Shown here piece by piece: positions 10,867 to 20,167 of a stretch of 64,000 bases of DNA; the stretch's first letter is position 1, and every line of letters starts with the position of its first letter. Origin of the DNA: Dermatophagoides farinae (Eukaryota > Arthropoda > Arachnida > Sarcoptiformes > Pyroglyphidae); contig NC_134679.1 in assembly GCF_024713945.1 (NCBI RefSeq), positions 2,113,001-2,177,000 of the forward strand, read 5' to 3'. The notes beneath the pieces are model-generated. The model searched no databases. It saw nothing but the letters and a program-made list of their open reading frames with translations, and was not told the origin of the DNA. The translations under genes and the position numbers were made by a program.

Positions 10867-10946
10867 CAGGGGTCGGCAACTGCGCCCCCTGTTCAATAGA
10901 GCTCTATGGGAAATGCGGCTCGCGAGCCGCAGGTTGCCGACGCCTG
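10867..10946. mobile_element. 80-bp hAT-type MITE with 8-bp target duplication
   Basis: The left end CAGGGGTCGGCAAC and the right end GTTGCCGACGCCTG are inverted copies with one mismatch. The flanks tcctagac (10859-10866) and tcctagat (10947-10954) form an 8-bp target duplication with one mismatch, as for hAT transposons. The CAGGGGTCGGCAA-type terminus is typical of hAT elements in animals. Between the ends lies a perfect 16-bp palindrome GCGGCTCGCGAGCCGC (10915-10930). The element is much more G+C-rich than its surroundings, non-coding and extremely short. Confidence 0.85.
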
Positions 10947-11160
10947 TCCTAGATATTTGCACCAATGGTAATGAAACTTTTTTTTGTAAAACTTATTGTA
11001 TACTATAGAATCTATTAGTATATAAAGTATTTTGTAACTTGGGGGAAAGATAGGTAAGGGTCTCCCCATTTTATAATGTGTGTAACGTGGGTTGTGAACG
11101 TGTAATGGTAATAAGCCAGTTGCGACACTACAGGCGCATAAAGGAGTTAATTATTAACTG

Positions 11161-11209
11161 TTAACATGCAATGTCCCCTCTACGGGGACATCCGAGTGCA
11201 AAGGGTTAA
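11161..11209. mobile_element. piggyBac-like transposon end with hairpin
   Basis: Read on the minus strand from 11209, the sequence is TTAA followed by CCCTTTGCACTCGG, which fits piggyBac-superfamily termini (TTAA target, CCCTTTG start). It continues into a strong hairpin ATGTCCCC/GGGGACAT (about 11171-11191). Another TTAA lies at 11161-11164 next to a weaker copy (CATGCAATGTCCCC). This may be a solo end or a very small palindromic derivative. No transposase is present. Confidence 0.45.
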
Positions 11210-11318
11210 TTGCTCTTTGTTCTTTATTGAATAAAAAACAGTTTTTTGTTAATTTGAAAATAAATCATGGTATTTTATTTGAGTGGTTTTGACAAGGAGA
11301 AACATTACAAATAAAGTT

Positions 11319-12733
11319 TCAATTTATGATTTGCTCTTCAATTGCTATATTCGCACTAGCAGGGGATCTTTTACCCAATGTGCCGGTGCAATAGGAATTT
11401 TTAATAAATGAATGGCAACATTTATAACCCCATTTTCCATTTTCCCAATATGACCCAAATACGGTTGTATGGCTGTTGATAAATTCATCTTCTTTATAAA
11501 TAGATCGTATTGATGCTCGATTTTCGCCCTTAATTACTTGGCCACTACGAGAATATTCAACATAATCCTCGGTTTGAGCGAAAATCAATTCTTTTGGTGG
11601 CGCTTCTAAATATTCTTTACCACCATATTTATTTAGGATAGATTCTTTGATCGTTTCTTTCAAATCATTCATTTTTAAATCCAATTCTCGATGAATTATC
11701 TCAGCTTTTGTAGGTTCAGCCTGTAGATGAATATCCACACCTTTTTCGGACATTTCCCAAGCGAACAATTGAGCTTGGGACACTTTTTGTGTTTCACCAA
11801 TATATCGAATAAAATTATCACCAGCATAATGCAATTCTTCGGGTGTTTTTCCAGTATGTTTGTATGGATTATCACGCATAGATCGAGTTTTAGGATCATA
11901 ATAAGCAGAATCAATGTCCAAATTTCGAAGATATTTGGCCGTATCTTCCCGAATTCGAAGATTACGAACAGTGATACGCTGTTTACTATCGACTTTAGTT
12001 CCAGGCATGTCAATATGATCGGCATATTTTTCGTCTTCATCAGAATCGGAAGCATCAGAATTTCCTTCAGTATTTATCAAATCTTGTTTAAGTTTTTCTT
12101 CTTTTAAAATCTGTTTGGCCTCTTCTACTTTACGATGTTCTTCAATTACCGAACGATACATGACTGGATCATAACCATTCCAACGATCACGTTTACCATC
12201 ATAATCATATTTAAGTTTGGGCAATAGTACATCATCTGGAACTATATCTTCACCGGTGTATTTGGCCAATTTTGATCTTGGTCGTTCAAAACATTCTTTT
12301 TTCTTGTGTCCTATAGCTCCACAATTTTCGCATGCTCCTTTACGGAATTTCGTGGCCGTACGACCTTTTAGACCACGTGCAAAATTATCATGCAATGTTG
12401 CGTTATTTTTGTTTTTATCATCAAAAACTTTTTGATGTTTAAGAGTTGGGCCGGCTGCACCATAATACCAAGGTGTTGTACTTATATACTGTGGTATATG
12501 AGGATTGATATCCCTGAAAATACAAGTTTATTATAAGTGAAATTGTTATCATGAAACAAAAATGATTTATTTACTTACTTTCCCTCTTCATCAACTTCGG
12601 CAGGAGCTTGGCCAAGTTTACGAGCTTCTTCAAGCTCTTTAGCCTTTTTCCAATCTTCACGTGAACGCTTTATCGGCTCATCATTGTCCGAACTTTTAAT
12701 GATCTCGGACACAGGTCTCGATGGTACATTCAT
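11319..12733 (-). CDS. SLU7: Pre-mRNA splicing factor SLU7 (copy A)
   Basis: Exons 12579-12733 and 11319-12513 join in frame into 449 residues. A CCHC zinc knuckle [14 protein letters not shown] lies near residue 100, followed by the conserved SLU7 body ([47 protein letters not shown]). SLU7 acts in the second catalytic step of splicing, holding the free 5' exon and helping 3' splice-site choice. Animal orthologues run to about 570-590 residues. Here the frame stops soon after SYCTGTLGK, so the usual lysine-rich and C-terminal conserved segment is missing. The stop lies about 110 bases from a piggyBac-like end. It is head-to-head with MED11, 164 bases between starts. Confidence 0.9.
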
Positions 12734-12897
12734 TGTTTTGACGATGTATTTTGTTACGAAAATATATTTAAATCAATTATATTCGACTCAAAATTCTATT
12801 ATGCAGCCATGAATACACTCAAGGTGGAAATAGTCGTAATTATAAACTGTCGATATCTTTTTTACCTCTTTTGAAATTTTAAATTTTACAACGAAAA
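12734..12897. promoter_or_regulatory. Bidirectional promoter of SLU7 and MED11
   Basis: Only 164 bases separate the two divergent start codons, so the core promoters and both 5' UTRs must lie here. A diverged copy lies upstream of SLU7 copy B (about 14631-14755). Blocks conserved between the copies, such as cgatgtattttgttacgaaaa and tttttacctctt, are either preserved elements or simply recent common origin. No TATA box is evident. Confidence 0.6.
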
Positions 12898-13344
12898 ATG
12901 GATCATAATTCATCGGAAAAGCTTCATGTTTTAGATCAGATTGAGAATCAAATCTATCAGATGATGCAATTTGGAACGGCTGCATTAAATGAATTCAGTA
13001 AGGATAAGCCTAGCATCAAGAATGTAGAAAGTCAAGTGAGCCAATTTGTCAAGTTTCTCGAAATGGTTGATAATAATGTGAGCAAACAGCTACAATATTT
13101 ATCGCAAGTAAGTACTTTACAACCACATGAAGGTTCAACTTATTCGACAATGAAAATAAATCAATTGGCCATGCTACGTTTGGAACATGTTCGATCTTGT
13201 TTAACCGAATTGGAACATCTGAAAAAACAGCATCAAATACAGCTGCAAAAATATCAAAGTTCTAAAACAGCCAAAATAGAGCCAAATCAAGATGATCCAA
13301 TGGACAATAAAGTATCATCACATCACCAACAACAACATTCCTAA
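12898..13344 (+). CDS. MED11: Mediator complex subunit 11
   Basis: A single-exon frame of 148 residues. The conserved core runs from LHVLDQIENQIYQMM through GTAALNEFSKDKPS, QVSQFVKFLE, LSQVSTLQPHEGSTYS and LAMLRLEHVRSCLTELE, matching animal MED11, a helical head-module subunit that pairs with MED22 and contacts TFIIH. A Gln/His-rich tail follows. The start is the first ATG after the shared promoter with SLU7. It lies inside a tandem duplication, but its counterpart in the second unit has been deleted, so it is present here once. Confidence 0.9.
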   Translation: MDHNSSEKLHVLDQIENQIYQMMQFGTAALNEFSKDKPSIKNVESQVSQFVKFLEMVDNNVSKQLQYLSQVSTLQPHEGSTYSTMKINQLAMLRLEHVRSCLTELEHLKKQHQIQLQKYQSSKTAKIEPNQDDPMDNKVSSHHQQQHS

Positions 13345-13497
13345 ATGAATGAAATTTGTAAATAATGATTTCGTTATTTAAATGAAAAAATAAAATAATG
13401 ATGATGAATAAAGATAAAAATTAATTTCGTTTTTATTGTCAATTAACAAAAATAATAAGGACCAGTAGAAATAAAAATCATCAAGTACTAGTCAATG

Positions 13498-14630
13498 TCA
13501 AGAGTTCGGTGGCACTTCCAAATAATCTTTACCACCATATTTATTTAGGATAGATTCTTTGGTTGTTTCTTTTAAATCATTCATTTTTAAATCCAATTCT
13601 CGATGAATCATCTCAGCTTTTGTGGGTTCAGCCTGTAGATGAATATCCACACCTTTTTCGGACATTTCCCAAGCGAACAATTGAGCTTGAGACACTTTTT
13701 GTGTTTCACCCATATATCGAATAAAATTATCACCAGCATAATGCAATTCTTCGGGTGTTTTTCCAGTATGTTTGTATGGATTATCACGCATTGATCGAGT
13801 TTTAGGATCATAATAAGCAGAATCAATGTCCAAATTTCGAAGATATTTGGCCGTATCTTCCCGAATTCGAAGATTACGAACAGTGATACGCTGTTTACTA
13901 TCGACTTTAGTTCCAGACATGTAAATATGATCGGCATATTTTTCTTCTTCATCAGAATTTCCTTCGGTATTTATCGAATCTTGTTCAAGTTTTTCTTCTT
14001 TTAAAATCTGTTTGGCCTCTTCTACTTTACGATGTTCTTCAATTACCGAACGATACATGACTGGATCATAACCATTACAACGATCACGTTTACCATCATA
14101 ATCATATTTAAGTTTGGGCAATAGTACATCATCTGGAACTATATCTTCACCAGTGTATTTGGCCAATTTTGATCTTAGTCGTTCAAAACATTCTTTTTTC
14201 TTGTGTCCCATAGCTCCACAATTTTCGCATGCTCCTTTACGGAATTTCGTGGCCGTACGACCTTTTAGACCACGAACAAATTTATCATGTAATGTTGCAT
14301 TATTTTTGTTTTTATCATCAAAAACTTTTTGATGTTTTAGCGTTGGGCCGGCTGCACCATAATACCAAGGTGTTGTACTTATATACTGTGGTATATGAGG
14401 ATTGATTTCCCTGAAAATACAAGTTTATTATAAGTCAAATTGTTATCATAAAACAAAAATGATTTATTTACTTACTTTCCCTCTTCATCAACTTCGGCAG
14501 GAGCTTGGCCAAGTTTACGAGCCTCTTCAAGCTCTTTAGCTTTTTTCCAATCTGCACGTGAACGCTTTATCGGCTCATCATTGTCCGAACTTTTAATTAT
14601 CTCGGACACAGGTCTCGATGGTACATTCAT
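13498..14630 (-). pseudogene. SLU7 copy B, 3'-truncated tandem duplicate
   Basis: Exons 14476-14630 and 13498-14410, with the same splice sites as copy A, give an open frame of 355 residues. The zinc knuckle is kept, but the frame ends (YLEVPPNS) where the duplication joins ISY1-derived sequence, so about 95 residues present in copy A are absent. Relative to A it lacks five residues in the acidic stretch (NSDEEEKY) and carries a dozen or more substitutions, including Trp to Cys in the conserved DRWNGYDP motif. The exon 1, intron and promoter copies are intact, so it may be transcribed. It is a recent, relaxing duplicate rather than a functional second-step factor, though a truncated protein cannot be excluded. 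Confidence 0.85.
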
Positions 14631-14872
14631 TGTTTTGACGATGTATTTTGTTACGAAAATATCATGCAACCATAAATACACGCAAAGTGTAAATAGTCGC
14701 ATTATGAAATGTCAATAGATTTTTTACCTCTTTAGAAATTTTCAATTTTGTATAATAATGATGAGATGAATAAAGATAAAAATTATATCGTTAATTTCGT
14801 TTTTTTTATTGTCAATAAAACAAAATAATAAGGACCAGTAGAAGTAAAAATCATCAAGTACTATTCAATGTC
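13500..14872. repeat. Tandem duplication, unit 2, MED11 lost
   Basis: The unit contains SLU7 copy B, its promoter copy and then, at about 14755, sequence matching the MED11 3' flank (gatgaataaagataaaaatt), running on to the intact ISY1 end. The MED11 coding region that should lie between has been deleted almost from its start codon to just after its stop, a loss of about 500 bases relative to unit 1. Confidence 0.8.
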
Positions 14873-15758
14873 AAGAATTTTTTTTGATTCTTTTTCCGAT
14901 TCAAGAATATCTTCTGAAACGTACATTTTAAGTAGTTCTTGTTTTTTCCTTCGGATTAATTCTTCATTAATCTCTTTTTGTGTTGGTATGGATGGAACGT
15001 GTGATATAAAATTTTTTGGACCAGCAAAATCGATTCCATCTTCGACACTTTGTCTGCTATCATCATTAACATCAGCATAGCAGATTAATTCAATGCGTTC
15101 CTTTATGGTCGTTGTATTTGAATTTTTCTCTTCATTTGCCAATCGTAAAAGTTCTTCACGTTGTACATGTGCTTCTTCTTTCAAAATAACACCATCATCT
15201 TCATCACGATAACCATAATAATCAGCATCGATTGATCGCATCAATTCGGCTTTCGTTTTCTTTGGCACCTGAATGGTTTCTTGTGCCAACAGTTCTCGTA
15301 CGCCTGGTAAATCTTTAGCAGCGCCAAAATATTTGTAACCTTTATTGCCCGGTATTTCACGTGCACTAGCATCGAAACGTTCGGTTGATCTGTATTTTAG
15401 AAATGCAATTAATTAATTATCACAAAAAAATGTCAATGACCTACTTGAAATCAGTACCACCAAGTTCTTTGATTCGTTGTTCCCAATTCCTTTTCTCTCT
15501 TAGCAGCCTATTGATCTGGTCATTTAGATCACGAATACGATGTTCACCAAGACCAGCATTCTGGATCTGTGCCACTTTTCGGCTGATCACACGTACAACA
15601 TTCAAACGCCATCGTTGTGCTGCATTTAAATCATTACAATCACCTGGAAAATATGGTCGCCGTTCACGTTTTGGTTGATTGGAATTATTTTGTTCTTCAA
15701 GTTGTGATGCTCGCCATCGAGCTAATGTTGTCATTGCTTTCTCGGCATTTCGAGCCAT
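14861..15758 (-). CDS. ISY1: Pre-mRNA splicing factor ISY1
   Basis: Exons 15445-15758 and 14861-15389 join in frame into 280 residues, close to vertebrate ISY1. It starts MARNAEKAMTTLARWRASQ, the invariant N-terminus of the family, and contains RRPYFPGDCNDLNAAQRWR, GLGEHRIRDLNDQINRLLREK and KYFGAAKDLPGVRELL. ISY1 belongs to the NineTeen-associated (Prp19/XAB2) complex of the catalytic spliceosome. The C-terminal part is acidic and then helical. Its last bases and 3' flank are duplicated at about 13437-13499. It is a spliceosomal neighbour of SLU7, though nothing shows co-regulation. Confidence 0.95.
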
Positions 15759-16859
15759 GATTTATTTGGCAAATTTTTGAATGATAAAAATCAAATAATA
15801 TCCAAACACAAAGAACTTGAAAAAAAAATCCGCATGTATTATAAACAAATTATATATCATATTCATAGACTACGTACCTCAATAAGTAAAAAAAAAATTC
15901 AAATTTTAAATAGAATTTTTTTTCAATTTCACCTATGGCGCCAAAATTTTTGCCAAAACATTCCTACGATTGTACGAGAAAAGTTTCCAATCGACAAAAT
16001 TATTTGATGGCATGATCATATGAATAAAAGTTTCGAGTATATAGAAAAGAAAATTTCTACAATTCATTGAACGACTGATTGATTGATTGATTGATTGATC
16101 ACGTTTATACACAAAATAAATGTCAATTTATCATCATCTGATGATGATAAAAAGCATTTTTTATATGAGACAAATGTTTCGATCATGATGTTCATAACAT
16201 AATGATCATGAGATCATACATTTGAATTTTGATCCATCATCATCAGCAGTAATTTATGTTGTCATCAAAAAAAAAACAAATGAATTTTGCCCATGAAATG
16301 AGAATGATGCTCATGCTCCAAAAAAGTAAATAATAATAAAATGAAAATGAAACTTTGTCCCATTTATATATTGTCTGTATATATCGTGTATAATATGAGT
16401 TTGTGCAACTTTTTTTCATTATATTTTATTTCTTCTGAATAAAAAACTAAACTGAATTCAATGAATTATGAGATTTTTTTTTTTTTTGGTCATGTTTAGT
16501 GTTCTTTTTTTTCTTTGATTTTCACATATATATATAGGTGTGAATATATGCATTTTTTTCTGTTCATTCTTGAATCGTTCATAGTTGGATGAGGAAAAAT
16601 AGCGAAAAAAAATCATTTTTGAATGCACTGTTGGAAGTTTAGTTTGGTTATGATTTGTTTTGAGGATTGCTGATGATCAAACATCATTTATCAAGCAATC
16701 AACCAAAGAACAACCACCACGATCGTGTAGCTAAAATCAAATAATAAAACTGGTTCAGCATGGTGAGCCTCTCTAAATGATGTGTATGTATATGTGTGTG
16801 TGTCTCGAGATTGTATCACAAGATTATTATTGTTGTTGTTGTTGGTTGGTTGGTTGTCG

Positions 16860-16890
<31 letters not shown>

Positions 16891-17473
16891 AAATATTGAT
16901 GCAATGAATAAATTTATTGAATGGCAGAAGAAAAAATCTTTGGCATTTTTCTATCCATGATGTATGTGTGTGTGTATGTGTGTATGAGTTTATAAATATA
17001 TAGACTCTTCCTTTTCAATTGATAATCATTCGATTTTTTTGTTCTCTTGATAAATAGTATGGATATTGAAGAAGAAAAAATTTTATTTCTTCTCAATGAC
17101 CAAATCGATAATTTCCAATAATCGTTATTGATGTTTTCATGATAAATAAACGTAAGGATTTCCTGAATATATATGTGTTTTATGTGTAGTTATTATAATT
17201 TTAATAAAATATATATATTTTTCTTCTGATTTAGATTCATTCCAATTGAAAAAAAAATAAAAATAAAATCAAATAAACAATTACCTTGAACAATATCATC
17301 ATGACTAGGTTTATGATCTCATCATTATCATCATCATCATAATTGTTGTTGAAATTTAAGTCGAAAATAATTCACATTTGTCCAAAACTGTTGAACAGCT
17401 TGGCATCCAAACAATCCACGTACAAGTATTTGAATCATATTGTTTTTCTATTGACCATCATATCTAATTGAAT
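15759..17473. other. Intergenic between ISY1 and sideroflexin (divergent)
   Basis: About 1.7 kb without a supported gene. It contains ATTG repeats near 16078-16100, several poly-A/T runs, a GTT microsatellite at about 16825-16890 and CA/TG tracts. Chance frames at 15777 and 16914 are unsupported. It should hold both promoters. Confidence 0.4.
16825..16890. repeat. GTT microsatellite
   Basis: A nearly pure (GTT)n array interrupted by a short GGTTGGTTGG block, within the ISY1-sideroflexin intergenic region. Confidence 0.8.
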
Positions 17474-18923
17474 ATGGCATTACTTCGAACTGATATCAAT
17501 ATTGACCAACCAAGATGGGATCAAAGTACTTATATTGGACGTGCTAAACATTTTTTTGCCGTTACAAATCCATTGAATATACTTTGTTCAAATCGTGAAT
17601 TAGAAGAAGCCAAAGGAATTCTCTATAAATATCGTAAAGGTGAAATAATCAATGGATTAACTGAGGAAAAATTATGGCGTTATAAACATATCTATGATTC
17701 GGCATTTCATCCGGATACTGGTGAAAAAATGACTGTTATTGGTCGAATGTCTGCACAGGTTCCAATGAATATGGCCATTACTGGATGTAAGTTGATCTTA
17801 TTTGTTGGTTGTTTGTCTCGAATCATCACTTCTTCATAATATGCTAATGTTATGTTTTTTTTCTGCTTTCATTGCTTTCACTATGGCATTCTAGGCATGA
17901 TGACCTATTACAAGCAAGTTTGCTTCCTATTTTCGAATAAAGAATATTCTGTTGTTAACAAAATTTTTCTATTCACTTGTCAATTTTAGAACACCAGCAC
18001 AGACCATTTTCTGGCAATGGTTTAATCAATCGTTCAATGCAATTGTCAACTATACGAATCGTAGTGGTGATAGTCCAATTCCAGTCTCGTAAGTTTTTTG
18101 ATGATTCCATGGAATTTTGAATTTAAAATATCTTATTGAAAATTATAATTAGGCAATTGGTTAAATCATATTGTTTTGCCACATCCGGTGCTCTAGTCAC
18201 GGCTTTATCGCTAAACAGTTTAGCTAAACGTTTCCCACCCTTATTGGGCCGTTTTGTTCCATTTACTGCTGTTGCTGCTGCCAATTGTGTTAACATTCCA
18301 ATGATGCGATCAAGGTATGATTGAATAAATCATTCGATAATCGAAATTAATATCCAAAAAAAATTGTTCAAATTCAAAATCAATCAAATCATTAGTGAAT
18401 TGACAAACGGCATTGCAATTGAAGATGAAAATGGCAATAAAATTGGATATTCAAAAACGATGGCCAAAGAGGCAATTTCACAGGTGGTTTTATCTCGAAT
18501 AATGATGGCTGCACCTGGAATGGGTATGTTTGTTTCATCATATTTTATGATGATTATGTCGTTAAGGCCTTTCTAATTTTTTTTTACATCATTCATATTC
18601 GTATTCAAAGTTATTCCACCGATTGTTATGAATCAGTTAGAAAAACGTGGAGTTCTTCGTCGAATGCCATGGATTTCAGCACCAGCACAAGTTTTAATGT
18701 GTGGTTTATGGTGAGATTTTTCCATCGAATTTCCATTTGTTGTCTTATTATTGACCATTATTATTGATTTGATTTTAGCTTAACATTTGCTACACCATTA
18801 TGTTGTGCATTGTTTCCACAGAAAAAATCCGTACCAATTGAACGATTGGAAGAGGATATCCAAGAACATGTTCGTAAGACCAATAATCCCTGCAAAATAG
18901 CTTATTATAACAAAGGATTATGA
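17474..18923 (+). CDS. SFXN1: Sideroflexin, mitochondrial serine transporter (SFXN1/3 type)
   Basis: Seven exons: 17474-17786, 17895-17913, 17990-18088, 18153-18314, 18396-18523, 18611-18710 and 18779-18923. They join with agreeing phases into 321 residues, the family length. Family landmarks are [80 protein letters not shown] and YYNKGL at the end. Sideroflexins are multi-pass inner-membrane proteins; SFXN1 imports serine for one-carbon metabolism. Exon 2 is only 19 nt and must use a GC donor (GCAAGT at 17914); the nearby GT would break the frame. The start is the second ATG-like codon (MALLRTD). It converges with PLPBP. Confidence 0.95.
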
Positions 18924-19043
18924 GATATTATTATTATTATTATTATTAATTGAAATGAATTTTTTTTTTAATTTCTATTCTATATTGTTTGTTTTGCATG
19001 AATTATTGAAAAATAAAAAATTTTTCTTACAAAAATAAAATTT

Positions 19044-19913
19044 TCATTTATGTCGATCACGTACACCGAAAATGGCCGTACCAACACGTACCATTGTACT
19101 GCCTAAAGCGATAGCATGTTCAAAATCGGTAGTCATGCCCATACTTAATTCAATTTCATTTTCTGGCTTATTGAATAGATGACAGACTTCTTTACGAATT
19201 TGAATAAGTTTTAAAAAATCTGGATTCGGTCCCAACGATACATCATAATCATAGATTCCAATTGTCATCAAACCGACAAGCTCAAAACGGTCACATTTAT
19301 TCAAAATGAATGTGATCAATTCTTCAGCATCGGTAACGTCGATTCCTGATTTCTGTGCCTCGTTACTTGTGTTAATTTGAGCGAAAATTCGAATTTTATC
19401 CGTTATATTTGCATGACGATTAATGGCTGCATTAAGATTTTCGGCCAATTTGATCGAATCAACAGTTTGAATGCAAAATAAATTCGGAACACCCAATAAT
19501 TTGTTGATTTTATTCGTCTGTACATGTCCAATCATATGCCATTTAATTTCTGGACATTTTGCAATCACTTCTGGATCATTGGCTTTGTCATACAATTCTT
19601 GAATCTATTTGAAAAGCAAAAAAAAATTCAATTTAATTCAATGATAATTATGACTTTGAAACATACATAATTTTCACCGAAATGTCTTTGGCCATGTTGA
19701 TAAGCATCAATGATAAGCTCTTTTGATTTGATTTTACTCACAGCTAATAATGCTGGATATTTCTGTTTTAATATTAAGAAAAATTAGAAAAATTAAAAAT
19801 TACAAAAACAAACTTTTTACATTTGGATTATTCGGAACACCATCATAGGCTTTTTTGATCTTTTCGTTGATTATGGCCAAATTTTCACCAATTGAATTTG
19901 ATAATGCCATCAT
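19044..19913 (-). CDS. PLPBP: Pyridoxal phosphate homeostasis protein (YggS/PROSC family)
   Basis: Exons 19821-19913, 19667-19762 and 19044-19604, all phase 0, give 249 residues. The PLP-binding lysine lies in LLAVSKIKS, followed by [49 protein letters not shown] and [14 protein letters not shown], all hallmarks of the fold-type III PLP-binding protein. It buffers and supplies PLP without known catalysis. The start [12 protein letters not shown] is the first in-frame ATG pair. The frame is open further upstream without an ATG, so an extra 5' exon is possible. It is downstream of EXOC5 on the same strand. Confidence 0.93.
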
Positions 19914-20167
19914 ACATCGAAATTCACCTGAAACCTGTGTGTTATGTTCGAAAGTTAACAAAGAAATATTTTCGGCAATGCTTTTTCTCACAACACAAGG
20001 AAAACTTTTCGTTAAAAACTTTTAAATAGCAATTTCATGAATAATAAATTGAATGTATTTAAAAAATTTATATTTTCATTCATAATTCAAAATCATTTTA
20101 TTAGTTTTTTTAAAAAAATAAAATATAACATATATATGGCGAATACTGAAGAATCTTGATGTGAAGA

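Larger units (their letters stand above)
11588..13499. repeat. Tandem duplication, unit 1 (SLU7-MED11-ISY1 tip)
   Basis: This unit spans most of SLU7 copy A, the shared promoter, MED11 and its 3' flank. It ends with a short copy of the 3' end of ISY1 (about 13437-13499 matches 14811-14872, including ccagtagaa and catcaagtact). The same order reappears in unit 2. The boundary with unit 2 is at about 13500-13510, where the ISY1-tip sequence passes directly into SLU7 coding sequence. Confidence 0.85.

Noticed and set aside
13608-13952. Second minus-strand frame in SLU7 copy B (and its equivalent in copy A)
   Set aside because: Out-of-frame shadow of SLU7, identical in position in both copies; Cys/Ile/Leu composition is an artefact.
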